A DNA stretch of 64,000 bases from Chryseobacterium gleum. GTDB taxonomy: Bacteria; Bacteroidota; Bacteroidia; Flavobacteriales_F; PHOS-HE28. Location of the stretch: positions 22,999 through 86,998 of the forward strand of contig CAMCAZ010000005.1 in the NCBI GenBank assembly GCA_945872795.1. The letters run 5' to 3'. Shown here one piece after another: positions 38,278 to 47,702 of this stretch (the first letter of the stretch is position 1; every line of letters starts with the position of its first letter). The notes under the pieces are model-generated. The model was not told where the DNA came from and made no database searches. It was given only the letters and a program-made list of their open reading frames with translations. The position numbers and the translations under genes were made by a program.

Positions 38278-39423
38278 TCACAAAAGGTCCAGGCCGGCAT
38301 CGCGGCACATCCGCGCAAAACTGTCCCACAGGTCGGTCGCGGCATTGTCCCACGTATAGCGTTGCGCCCGCTTCAGGCCCTGTGCGCACAGTTGCTCACG
38401 CAGCGCATCATCGCTCCACATGGTGTACAGCGCCTTGGCGATGTCGGTGACACTGTATGGATCGCAGTAAAGCGCGGCATCGCCGGCCACCTCGGGCAAT
38501 GCTGTGGCCCCGGCCGCCACCACGGGAACGCCGCAGCGCATGGCCTCGGCCACGGGGATGCCGAAGCCCTCGAAGTAGCTCACGAAGGCCAGTGCCATGG
38601 AGCCGCCCAAGGCCATCCGCAGATCGGCCTGGCCCAGCCGACCGGTGAACTCCACCCGGTCGCGGTGGCGCATCCCTTCCCAGGCCTGCTTCATGCGGTC
38701 ATCCCACCAGAAGCTCTCGCCCACCACCACCAGCCGCAGATCGCCGGGATGATGGGCCAGCACAAGGTCGAAGGCCTGTAGCAGGCGGGCGATGTTCTTC
38801 CGCGGATGCAGCGAACCCACACAGATGAAATAAGGCGAACCCTTGCCGTAGCGCTCCAAGGCCTGCTGTTTCTCCTCCGCAGAAAGTGGCGTGAAGGTGG
38901 AGCCCACACCATTGTAGACCACGTCGATCCGGCTTTCATCCAGTTCGTAGCGTTTCGCGATGTCCCTGCGGGAATATTCGCTCACCGTGGCCAGCCGGGT
39001 GGCGTGCCGTGCGAAGCGCGGAAAATAGCTGCGGTAGAAGTTCCGGTAGGCGCGCGGCAGGTCCTCCGGATGGTGCTCAAAGTTCAGGTCGTGGATCACC
39101 GCCAGGGTGGGCACCGTGCTGTGCAGCGCGAGGTAGCCATCGGGACTGATGAAGGCATCGGCCTTCAGCGCCTTCAACTTCCGGGGCAGCAGCCAGTCGA
39201 ACCACAGGCGATAGAGCAGCGGGTGCCGTGTGGGCGGTCCCATCACCACCGGGCTCACGTTCGGGGCGTAGATGAAGCGCTTGTCGTAGGCCCTATCGAA
39301 GAGGAACAGGAACTCATGCTCGGGGTGCGCCCGCACGATGCGCTGCAAGGTCTCGTGCGTGAACCAGCCGATGCCCTCCAGCTTGTCGGCGAGCAGCAGG
39401 CGGGTGTTGACGGCGATGCGCAT
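38278..39423 (-). CDS. Glycosyltransferase family 1 / GT4 protein
   Basis: MRIAVNTRLLLADKLEGIGWFTHETL; YFICVGSLHPRKNIARLLQAF; FVSYFEGFGIPVAEAMRCGVPVVAAGATALPEVAGDAALY. Confidence 0.93.
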   Translation of the reverse strand: MRIAVNTRLLLADKLEGIGWFTHETLQRIVRAHPEHEFLFLFDRAYDKRFIYAPNVSPVVMGPPTRHPLLYRLWFDWLLPRKLKALKADAFISPDGYLALHSTVPTLAVIHDLNFEHHPEDLPRAYRNFYRSYFPRFARHATRLATVSEYSRRDIAKRYELDESRIDVVYNGVGSTFTPLSAEEKQQALERYGKGSPYFICVGSLHPRKNIARLLQAFDLVLAHHPGDLRLVVVGESFWWDDRMKQAWEGMRHRDRVEFTGRLGQADLRMALGGSMALAFVSYFEGFGIPVAEAMRCGVPVVAAGATALPEVAGDAALYCDPYSVTDIAKALYTMWSDDALREQLCAQGLKRAQRYTWDNAATDLWDSFARMCRDAGLDLL

Positions 39424-39623
39424 GGGGAAGGGGGCAGGCGGGTTCGGAGCTGCAAAGGTGGCGATCCTGGAGCAGGGGTGGCGGACCAACTTCCGTCCAT
39501 GGCAAACGTCTCCGCGGGTAGGGTGGAAAGTTCATCCCCCCAAGGTTGATGATGTCGTTCTTCACGCTCGTGGCACTGGCCGCTCGGTGCATTCCCCGCG
39601 CTCTCCTCATCTTCACCCCGCCA

Positions 39624-41066
39624 ATGCAACGCACCTTCCTCACCAACCTGGCCCTGTTGCTGGTGCTGAACCTGCTGGTGAAGCCCTTTTACCTGCTGGG
39701 CATCGATGCGGGCGTGCAGGATGCCGTGGGGGCATCGGCCTATGGCAGCTACGCGGCCTTGCTGAGCTTGAGCTTCCTGCTGAACATCGTGCTGGACCTG
39801 GGCCTGACGAACTACAACACGCGGAACATCGCCCAGCATACGCACCTGATGGGCAAGTACCTGAGCGGTGTGATCGGTGTGCGCATGGTGCTGGCCGGGC
39901 TCTACGCCCTGTTGACCGTGGTGGTGGGCCTGGTACTGGGCTACAGCGGGGAGCAACTGGGCGTGCTGGGCTGGCTGGTGCTGAACCAGGCGCTGGTGGC
40001 CAGCATCCTCTATCTGCGCAGCAACATCGCGGGCGCCCAGCGCTTCCGGCAGGACAGCCTGTTGAGCGTGCTGGACCGGGTGCTGCTGATCGCCGCGGTG
40101 GGCTGGCTGCTCTGGGCACGCGGCGGCGATGCGCCCTTCCGCATCGAATGGTTCGTGTGGGCCCAGACCGCAGCGTACGGTACCACGCTGCTGGTGGCCC
40201 TGGTGATGACCCTGCGCCTGAGCGGGAAGGTGCGGGTGGGCTGGAACCCCACGTTCAGCCGGGTGGTGCTGAAGCAAAGCTTCCCCTACGCTCTGCTCAT
40301 CCTGCTGATGACCTTCTACTACCGCACGGATACCCTGATGCTGGAGCGGATGCTGCCGGACGGTGCCTTCCAGGCCGGGATCTACGCGCAGGGCTTCCGC
40401 TTCTTCGAGGCCTTCAACATGCTGGGCTACCTCTTTGCCGGATTGCTGCTGCCCATCTTCAGCCGGCAGCTGAAGCATCGGGAGGCCGTCGCTCCACTGG
40501 TTGTGTTGGCGCTGCGCCTGGTCCTGGGCGGGTCGCTGGCCGTGGCGGCCTTCGTGCACTGGAACGCGTTGCCCGTGCTGGAGCTGATCTATGACCAGCA
40601 CGCGGGCCTTTCCGCCCCGTCCTTCGTACTGCTGATCCATTGTTTCGTGGGGGTGTGCGTGACCTATGTGTTCGGCACCCTGCTCACGGCCTCGGGCGAA
40701 CTGCGCCTGCTGAACTGGATGGCCGCGGGAGGGGCACTGCTCAACGTGGCGCTCAACCTGCTACTGATCCCGCGCATGCAGGCCGAAGGCGCCGCCTGGG
40801 CGAGCCTGGCAACGCAACTGCTCACGGCTGCGGTGCAGGTGGTGCTGGCCGGCCGCAGCCATGCCTTGCAGGGTGTGGGTGCCGTCCTGGTGCGGGCGGG
40901 CATCTATGGCGCCGTGCTGCTGGCCGCGGGTTGGGCCACGCTGGGCTTGGAGCTGGGCTGGCGGGCCCTGGCCTTCGCCGTGCTGGCCGCCGCCGCCGTG
41001 TTGCTGACGGGGCTGATCACGCCCCGTGTGGTGCGTGATGCAATGAAGCTGCCCCGCGCGCGTTAG
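39624..41066 (+). CDS. Polysaccharide flippase (Wzx/MATE-like membrane protein)
   Basis: About 12-14 hydrophobic segments; YGSYAALLSLSFLLNIVLDLGLTNYNTRNIAQ, QSFPYALLILLMTFYYRTDTLMLERMLPD; start likely MQRTFLTN (39624). Confidence 0.88.
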   Translation: MQRTFLTNLALLLVLNLLVKPFYLLGIDAGVQDAVGASAYGSYAALLSLSFLLNIVLDLGLTNYNTRNIAQHTHLMGKYLSGVIGVRMVLAGLYALLTVVVGLVLGYSGEQLGVLGWLVLNQALVASILYLRSNIAGAQRFRQDSLLSVLDRVLLIAAVGWLLWARGGDAPFRIEWFVWAQTAAYGTTLLVALVMTLRLSGKVRVGWNPTFSRVVLKQSFPYALLILLMTFYYRTDTLMLERMLPDGAFQAGIYAQGFRFFEAFNMLGYLFAGLLLPIFSRQLKHREAVAPLVVLALRLVLGGSLAVAAFVHWNALPVLELIYDQHAGLSAPSFVLLIHCFVGVCVTYVFGTLLTASGELRLLNWMAAGGALLNVALNLLLIPRMQAEGAAWASLATQLLTAAVQVVLAGRSHALQGVGAVLVRAGIYGAVLLAAGWATLGLELGWRALAFAVLAAAAVLLTGLITPRVVRDAMKLPRAR

Positions 41067-41122
41067 CCCTGCTCCACCGTCCTGAGCGAGCGGGCCCGAA
41101 GCCCTACTTTAGCGCCCCGTTA

Positions 41123-42172
41123 ATGCGAACCATGCAGTCCAGTAACCCAGAAGGGCAGGCCCGCCCACGTTCCGATGACGCTGCCGTGGACCTGGTCCGA
41201 TACCTCCTGTCCCGCTGGCGCCTCGTCGCCGGGATCACCCTGCTGGGCCTGATCGGGGGACTGATCGCGGCCTACGCCATCCATCCGCTCTACCGCAGCG
41301 AGGTGGTGCTCTTCCCCACGCGGACGAACTCGGTCTCCAAGGCCCTGCTGGTGGACCAACGCACCACCGGTGACGATTTCCTGGCGATGGGAGAGGAGCC
41401 CGATCTGGAGCACCTGGTGCAGATGCTGCAGACCGACGTGATCCGCGACCGAGCGGCGGAGCGCTTCGACCTTTACAAAGCCTATGGCATCGATGATGAT
41501 GTGAAGTACCCCAGGGCCGAGTTCATTGGGATCTACAATGACCAGGTGACCTACCGCAAGACACGCTTCAACAGCGTGAAGGTGGAGGTGCTGGACGGCG
41601 ATCCACAGCGTGCGGCCGACCTGGCCAATTTCATCTGCGACCAGGTGGATACGGTGTGGCGCGAGATGCTGCACGAACGCGTGAGCAGTGCACTCACCCT
41701 GCTGAACGGACAACTGGAGATCTCCCAATCCGAGCTGCACCAGCTCACAGACAGCCTCAAGGCGCTGCAGCGCTCCGGGGTGCATGATTACGAGTCACAG
41801 GCCGAGCGCTACAACGAGTACATCGGCGCCGCCATCGTGAAGGGTGATGACCGTGCCCTGAAGGCCTTGGAGGAGCGTTTCGCGGGTCTGTCCGAAACGG
41901 GAGGCCCCTACCTGGTGCTCAGCGAACAGGTCATCAAGTGGAGCTGGCGGATCAATGAACTGCGGGCCAAGCGTGATCTGGTGCGTGCCGAGCTGGAAAG
42001 CCAGATGCCCTTCAAGTTCGTGGTGAACCGCGCCCAGGTCACCGACAAGCCGGCCTACCCGATGAAGTGGCTGGTGCTGCTTGCCGGAGGGCTCAGCGGA
42101 TTGCTGCTGTCGCTGGTGCTCATCATCGTCCAAGCGAACCTCTCCAAATTCACCTGGGACAATGGCCAGTGA
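41123..42172 (+). CDS. Wzz/chain-length-determinant-like protein (first of a tandem pair)
   Basis: N-terminal TM WRLVAGITLLGLIGGLIAAYAIHPLYRSEVVLFP, coiled-coil middle, C-terminal PAYPMKWLVLLAGGLSGLLLSLVLII. Confidence 0.8.
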   Translation: MRTMQSSNPEGQARPRSDDAAVDLVRYLLSRWRLVAGITLLGLIGGLIAAYAIHPLYRSEVVLFPTRTNSVSKALLVDQRTTGDDFLAMGEEPDLEHLVQMLQTDVIRDRAAERFDLYKAYGIDDDVKYPRAEFIGIYNDQVTYRKTRFNSVKVEVLDGDPQRAADLANFICDQVDTVWREMLHERVSSALTLLNGQLEISQSELHQLTDSLKALQRSGVHDYESQAERYNEYIGAAIVKGDDRALKALEERFAGLSETGGPYLVLSEQVIKWSWRINELRAKRDLVRAELESQMPFKFVVNRAQVTDKPAYPMKWLVLLAGGLSGLLLSLVLIIVQANLSKFTWDNGQ

Positions 42173-43103
42173 GCTCACCTTCGCGCATTACCTGAAGATC
42201 GCCCAGCGGAACTGGAAGACCATGGCCCTGGTGGCTGTGGTGTCCGCGGTGATCGCCGTGGTGGCCAGTTCGCCCACCTTCATGCCACCCCGCTACCTGA
42301 GCCGGGCCACGGTGTATCCCGTGAACCTGAACAGCTACAGCATCGAGACGCGCACGGACCAATTGCTGCAATTGTTGCAGAGCAACAGCATCCGCGACAG
42401 CCTCATCATGCAGTTCGACCTGGCCACGGTCTATGACGTGGATACCACGGTGAACGGCGGGTACTTCGCCCTGTACAACGAGTTCAACGACCGGGTGGAG
42501 ATCAACAAGACGAACTTCGAGTCCGTGCGCATTGAGATCGTGGACGAGGATCCCGTACGTGCCCGCGACCTGGTGAACGCGATGCTCAAACAGGTGAACC
42601 TGCTGGCCCGGCGCCTGCAGCGCGAGAAGTCCAACGAACTGCTGGTGATCGCCGGACGTTCACTGGTACATGCCCAGGCGAAACTGGATTCCGTGGAGAC
42701 GCGCCTGGACACGCTCCGGGTGCGGGATGGTATTCTCGACTACGAGAGCCAGGTGCGCGAACTGACCAAGGGTTACATGCGGATGATCCAATCCGGAGCT
42801 CCAGTGTCCCGCATCGAGGAGGTGCAGGGCCTGATGAAGGACATGGAGGAGAAGGGGGGCGAGTTCCGCCAGCTTATGGAACTGAGCAACTTCTTCCGCG
42901 CCAACTACGATCGCCTGCTCACCGAATATGAGCGCATGGTGAACGACGTGACCAAGGAGCTCACCTACACCAACGTGGTGGTCTATCCGGAGGTCAGCGA
43001 CAAGAAGGTCTATCCCGTGCGCTGGTTGATCCTGCTCCTCACCACCGTGAGCGCGGTGTTCCTCAGCTTCCTGTTGCTCATCTGGCGCGATCAACGTTCC
43101 TGA
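42162..43103 (+). CDS. Wzz/chain-length-determinant-like protein (second of a tandem pair)
   Basis: Start MASELTFAHYLKIAQRNWK overlaps the upstream stop by 11 bp; same architecture, C-terminal PEVSDKKVYPVRWLILLLTTVSAVFLSFLLLI. Confidence 0.8.
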   Translation: MASELTFAHYLKIAQRNWKTMALVAVVSAVIAVVASSPTFMPPRYLSRATVYPVNLNSYSIETRTDQLLQLLQSNSIRDSLIMQFDLATVYDVDTTVNGGYFALYNEFNDRVEINKTNFESVRIEIVDEDPVRARDLVNAMLKQVNLLARRLQREKSNELLVIAGRSLVHAQAKLDSVETRLDTLRVRDGILDYESQVRELTKGYMRMIQSGAPVSRIEEVQGLMKDMEEKGGEFRQLMELSNFFRANYDRLLTEYERMVNDVTKELTYTNVVVYPEVSDKKVYPVRWLILLLTTVSAVFLSFLLLIWRDQRS

Positions 43104-43109
43104 CCGCCC

Positions 43110-44555
43110 ATGCGGCTGCTGAAGGAACACTGGGTCTTCGGGGCAAGTATCGCCTTCGTGCTGCTCAATGCGGTGTTGCTCGCCGAGCGCATCTATTGGT
43201 TCAGCGCACTGCCCATCGTGCTCCTCAGCGCCTGGGCCATGCTCACGGCGGTGGATCGCCTGGTGTATTTCGTCGCCTTCGCCACCCCGCTCTCCATCAA
43301 TCTTGAGGAGATGGACCTGGGAGGTATCGGCATCGCGCTGCCCACCGAACCCTTGCTGGTGGGTCTCATGGTGCTCTTCCTGGTGAAACTGGTGCTGGAG
43401 AAGGACCTGGTGGAGCAGCGGCTCTGGCGACATCCCATCACGGTGATCATCCTCGTGCAGGTCGCTTGGATGGCCATCTGCATCCTGCCCAGCAGCATGC
43501 CGCTGGTCTCTGCCAAATACGTCCTGGCCCGGGTGTGGTTCGTCACCACCATGTACCTGCTCGTCTCGCGCATCTTCCGGGACGAACGGAACATGCAGCG
43601 CTTCATCTGGTCCTACCTCGCGGGCCTGAGCATCGTGATCGGCTACACGCTGATCCATCACGCCCAGTTCGACTTCGCGCACGATCCCGCGCACTGGGTG
43701 ATGACGCCCTTTTTCAAGGACCACACGAGCTACGGGGCCATCATCGCCTTCTTCCTGCCCTTCGCGCTGATGGCGGTGACGATGCCCGGCTACACCGCCA
43801 CCGGCCGGATCTTCACCTACCTGATGCTGGCCATGCTCACGGCCGGCCTCATCTTTTCCTACACCCGTGCCGCATGGCTCAGCCTTGTGGGGGCCATCGG
43901 GGTGTTCCTCATCGTCCGCCTGCGCATCCCCGTCTGGACCCTGGTCGTGCTGGCCCTGACCGCAGGCGGCGTGTATTGGGCGAACTACGAGCAGATCACG
44001 ATCGCGCTGGAACGAAACCGCGAGGAATCATCCGATGACCTCGGAGAGCACGTGCGATCCATCTCCAACATCTCCAGCGATGCCAGCAACCTGGAACGCA
44101 TCAACCGCTGGAATTCGGCAATGCGCATGTTCGAGGAACGCCCGGTGTTCGGCTGGGGCCCCGGCACCTACATGTTCCAGTATGCGCCTTTTCAGGCTTC
44201 GGAGGACCGCACCATCATCAGCACCAATTTCGGCGAGGGTGGTAATGCCCATAGTGAGTACCTGGGACCGATGAGCGAGCAGGGCATCCCCGGCATCGGG
44301 TTGATGCTCACCTTGGTGATGGTGACCCTGGTGACGGGCATGCGCCTCTATGCCCGCATGCCCCCAGGCGTGGACCGGCGACTGATGTTGGCCGCCCTGT
44401 TGGGACTGGTGACCTATTACCTGCACGGCGCGCTCAACAACTTCCTTGATACCGACAAGGCATCCGTGCCCTTCTGGGCCTTCACGGTGATCATCGTGCA
44501 CTTCGACATGAAGTATCCGAAGGCATCCCGGAAGGTCCTGGCGGAGTCTGCGTAG
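43110..44555 (+). CDS. O-antigen ligase family protein
   Basis: Polytopic; FSYTRAAWLSLVGAI, RINRWNSAMRMFEERPVFGWGPGTYMFQYAPF, NAHSEYLGPMSEQGIPG (Wzy_C signature). Confidence 0.93.
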   Translation: MRLLKEHWVFGASIAFVLLNAVLLAERIYWFSALPIVLLSAWAMLTAVDRLVYFVAFATPLSINLEEMDLGGIGIALPTEPLLVGLMVLFLVKLVLEKDLVEQRLWRHPITVIILVQVAWMAICILPSSMPLVSAKYVLARVWFVTTMYLLVSRIFRDERNMQRFIWSYLAGLSIVIGYTLIHHAQFDFAHDPAHWVMTPFFKDHTSYGAIIAFFLPFALMAVTMPGYTATGRIFTYLMLAMLTAGLIFSYTRAAWLSLVGAIGVFLIVRLRIPVWTLVVLALTAGGVYWANYEQITIALERNREESSDDLGEHVRSISNISSDASNLERINRWNSAMRMFEERPVFGWGPGTYMFQYAPFQASEDRTIISTNFGEGGNAHSEYLGPMSEQGIPGIGLMLTLVMVTLVTGMRLYARMPPGVDRRLMLAALLGLVTYYLHGALNNFLDTDKASVPFWAFTVIIVHFDMKYPKASRKVLAESA

Positions 44556-44601
44556 ATCACATCGGTGCCATGGAACAGGGGCGTCCACCGGTCCTGCCCC
44601 T

Positions 44602-45825
44602 CTACTTGATCCGGCAGGTGAGCACGGCGATATCGTCCAGGTAGGGTTGATCGCCCCGATGAACGTTGAAGGCGGCGATGAGCGCTTCGTTGACGGGCTC
44701 AGGTCCGGCCAGCGAGAAGTCGCGCAGCAGGGTGCCCAGGATGTCCGTGCCGAAGTCGCGGCCTTGCTCATCCTCCTGCTCCACCAAGCCATCGGTGTAG
44801 CAGAACAGTGTGGCGCCTGGTGGCAGGTCTGCCGTGCCCACGCGAAGTGAGGGGAGCTGCGGCATCATGCCTAGGGCGATGCAGCCATCGTGCAGCGGCT
44901 TGGTGCCGTTGGGGGTGAGCAACAGGGGAGCGTTGTGGCCGCAGTTGATGTACGTGATGCGGCGGGCCACCGGATCGATATGGCCGATGAACAGGGTGAT
45001 GAAGCGTTCGCCGCGCGCACTGGCCTGCACTCGAGCATTGAGTTCGCGCACCACCTCGCTCAGGTCAGAGTTGTGTCGCACGCTCGCGTGCAGGTGGGCC
45101 TGGAAGTTGCTCATCAGCAAGGCCGCCGCGATGCCCTTGCCGCTCACATCGGCCACGCAGGCCACGTAAGTTCCGTCATCCAAGGTGATGAGGTCGTAGT
45201 GATCACCTCCCACCTGGCTGTGCGGTTGGTACCACGCGGCCGCTTCGATGATGGCGTTGTTCGGTAGTTGTGCGGGTACCAACATGCGCTGCATCTCCCG
45301 GGCGAGTTCCAGTTCGCGTTGGTCGCGCACCTGGCGCAAGGCCTGGTTCGCCAACCGCTGGTTCTCCATCGCCACCACGATCAGGTTGGTGAGGGTCTGG
45401 ATGTAATTGAGGTGCTTGACCGTGGGGCTCATCCGTTGCTCGTCCTCGTCGATGTCGCCGATGAGCAGGAAGGCCAGCGGCCGGTTGCGGTGGTAAACGG
45501 GAACAGCGACGTCAAAAGCCCCGAGGCTGCCCGCACTCTCACTGTCGATGACCTGGATGTCGCTGAAGCGGCTGAAGGCTTGCTCCACGTCCATCCCGTC
45601 ATCGGCGGGCGTGGTCCCGAAGGCCAGTATCCGCACCCATTGCTCCGTGCGTTCGAAGAGCATCAGTCGGGTGATGCCGAGGTCCTCGCGCACGATCTTC
45701 TCGTAGAGCTTCAGCAGCTCCTCGCGCGGCATGGTGTTATTGATGGCCTTGGTCACATCGAGCAATGCTCGCAGCTGGAACTCCTTCAGCTCCAGACGTT
45801 CGATGATGCGTTCCAGGCGGGCCAT
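44602..45825 (-). CDS. GAF + SpoIIE/PP2C-type serine/threonine phosphatase
   Basis: LAREMQRMLVPAQLPNN, QVGGDHYDLITLDDGTYVACVADVSGKGIAAALLMSNFQA, TYINCGHNAPLLL, LFCYTDGLVEQED. Confidence 0.93.
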   Translation of the reverse strand: MARLERIIERLELKEFQLRALLDVTKAINNTMPREELLKLYEKIVREDLGITRLMLFERTEQWVRILAFGTTPADDGMDVEQAFSRFSDIQVIDSESAGSLGAFDVAVPVYHRNRPLAFLLIGDIDEDEQRMSPTVKHLNYIQTLTNLIVVAMENQRLANQALRQVRDQRELELAREMQRMLVPAQLPNNAIIEAAAWYQPHSQVGGDHYDLITLDDGTYVACVADVSGKGIAAALLMSNFQAHLHASVRHNSDLSEVVRELNARVQASARGERFITLFIGHIDPVARRITYINCGHNAPLLLTPNGTKPLHDGCIALGMMPQLPSLRVGTADLPPGATLFCYTDGLVEQEDEQGRDFGTDILGTLLRDFSLAGPEPVNEALIAAFNVHRGDQPYLDDIAVLTCRIK

Positions 45826-45829
45826 GGCG

Positions 45830-46753
45830 TCAGTCCTTCAATTTCTTGTACAGTTCGGGCAGTTTGGCCAGCAGGGCGATCTCGCGCATCTTGGTCTTCC
45901 ATTCGCCCGCAGGGCTGCCGAAGTAGGTCCTTCCGCCTTCCAACGAGCCGATCAGACCGCTCTGTCCCAGGACCACGGCACCCTTGCCGATGCGCAGTTT
46001 GCTGGGCACGCCCACCTGGCCCCACAGCGTCACACCATCCTCCACCACCACGGCGCCGCTGATGCCCACGTGCGATGCGATGAGGCACTCCGCACCGATC
46101 AGGGTGTCGTGCCCCACTTGGATGTGGTTGTCCAATTTGCTGCCGCGACCGATGCGGGTGTCCGCGCTCACGCCGCGGTCGATCGTGCACAGTGCACCGA
46201 TCTCCACGTCGTCCTCGATCACCACGCTGCCGCCGGGGGTCATCTTGTCATAGCCCGTCGGGCGTTTCTTGTAGTAGAAGGGGTCCGCGCCGATCACCGT
46301 GTTGGCGTGGATGATCACCCGGTCGCCGATGGTGCAGTGCTCATAGATCACCACACCGGGGTGGATGATGCAATCGGCGCCGATGCGCACGTGCGGCCCC
46401 ACCACCGCGCTGGGATGCACCTCGCTCCCCGGACCGATGTGGATGTTGCTCTCCGCCCAGCCGGCACGTGGCATGAAGCGCCGGATCAGCGCGTTGTAAT
46501 CGCGGCAGGGGTCATCGCTGACGATGATGGCCTTGCCCTCTGGCACGCTCACCTCCTTGTTGATCAGGATGGTGGTGGCCGCGCTGTTCAGCGCCTTGTC
46601 GTAGTACTTCTCGTGGTCCACGAAGACCAGGTCGCCCTCCTCCACCCGGTTGATCTCGTTGAGGCCGGTGACCAGGCGTTCGCTGTTGCCCTGTACCCGG
46701 GCGTTGATCAGGTGCGCCAGTTCTGCGGCGGTCTGTGGAAGGGCGAGTTTCAC
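45830..46753 (-). CDS. LpxD-like UDP-3-O-acylglucosamine N-acyltransferase paralogue
   Basis: Left-handed beta-helix hexapeptides HPSAVVGPHVRIGADCIIHPGVVIYEHCTIGDRVIIHANTVIGADPF; DRGVSADTRIGRGSKLDNHIQVGHD. Confidence 0.85.
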   Translation of the reverse strand: MKLALPQTAAELAHLINARVQGNSERLVTGLNEINRVEEGDLVFVDHEKYYDKALNSAATTILINKEVSVPEGKAIIVSDDPCRDYNALIRRFMPRAGWAESNIHIGPGSEVHPSAVVGPHVRIGADCIIHPGVVIYEHCTIGDRVIIHANTVIGADPFYYKKRPTGYDKMTPGGSVVIEDDVEIGALCTIDRGVSADTRIGRGSKLDNHIQVGHDTLIGAECLIASHVGISGAVVVEDGVTLWGQVGVPSKLRIGKGAVVLGQSGLIGSLEGGRTYFGSPAGEWKTKMREIALLAKLPELYKKLKD

Positions 46754-46957
46754 GGGTTGCGGGGAATTGGGCTAAAGGTAGCGGTCGCGGACATGCCCTC
46801 GGGGAGCGGCGGGTCAGGGTGCGCCCGGAGCGTTTCAACCGTGGTTCTGGGCGCAGAATGGATCGCATCTGTTTGGTGCCCAAAGCTCCGTGGACCAAGC
46901 ACGGTACCGTCCTTCCCTGCGCCCCTGGAGCCTTTGCAGACCCCTGCCCACAGCCAT

Positions 46958-47021
46958 GCCTTGAACGACGGACCCCGCCTCCCAGTTGTTGGGGGCGGGG
47001 TCCGCAAAGCCGGTTCAAGGC
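46958..47021. terminator. Nested inverted repeat / hairpin immediately downstream of efp
   Basis: Outer arms GCCTTGAAC (46958-46966)/GTTCAAGGC (47013-47021); inner arms GGACCCCGCC (46970-46979)/GGCGGGGTCC (46994-47003). Confidence 0.65.
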
Positions 47022-47022
47022 C

Positions 47023-47586
47023 TTATTTCTTCACACGGTCCAGGTACTCACCGGTCTCGGTGTCCACGCGCACCACGGTGCCGATGTCCACGAAGCTGGG
47101 TACGCTGATCTCGGCGCCGCCCGCGAGGGTGGCGGCCTTCATCACCTTGTTGCTGGTGTCGCCCTTCACGGCGTGTTCGGTGTAGGTCACCTCCAGTTCC
47201 ACCACTTTCGGCGGACGGGCGAAGATGGGCGTGTCGCTCTCGAAGCCGATCTGCACCACCATCTCCTCCTTGATGAAGCGCATGGCATCACCGAACAGTT
47301 CTGCGGGCACGTACTTCTGCTCGAAGCTCTCCTGGTCCATGCACACCAGGTTGTCGCCCTCCCGGTAGAGGTACTGCAGTTCGTGGACTTCCACACGGAG
47401 CACCTCCATGGTCTCGCCGCTGCGCCAGCGGTGCTCGTTGAGCTTGCCGTTGCGCAGTACGCGCATCTTGCCCTGGTAAAAGGCGCGCAGGTTGCCGGGC
47501 GTGCGGTGCTGCCACTCCATGATCTGGCAGATGTCGCCATTGAAGCGGATGTAGGAGCCGATATTGACGTCGGACGTGGAGGCCAT
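47023..47586 (-). CDS. efp: Elongation factor P
   Basis: MASTSDVNIGSYIRFNGDICQIMEWQHRTPGNLRAFYQGKMR; YTEHAVKGDTSNKVMKAATLAGGAEISVPSFVDIGTVVRVDTETGEYLDR. Confidence 0.97.
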   Translation of the reverse strand: MASTSDVNIGSYIRFNGDICQIMEWQHRTPGNLRAFYQGKMRVLRNGKLNEHRWRSGETMEVLRVEVHELQYLYREGDNLVCMDQESFEQKYVPAELFGDAMRFIKEEMVVQIGFESDTPIFARPPKVVELEVTYTEHAVKGDTSNKVMKAATLAGGAEISVPSFVDIGTVVRVDTETGEYLDRVKK

Positions 47587-47632
47587 GATGCTGGGATTCA
47601 GATGTTCGGGCCGCGAAAATAGGCTTTTTGGG

Positions 47633-47691
47633 GTGGTGAGCGCAGAGTAGCGAGTAGGTGTGGGGCGAGTGGCGGGGGGGGTGCTCACCAC
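47633..47691. repeat. Low-complexity GAGT/GTGAG spacer with inverted repeat
   Basis: GTGGTGAGC (47633-47641) / GCTCACCAC (47683-47691). Confidence 0.6.
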
Positions 47692-47702
47692 TCGCTCACT
47701 CG

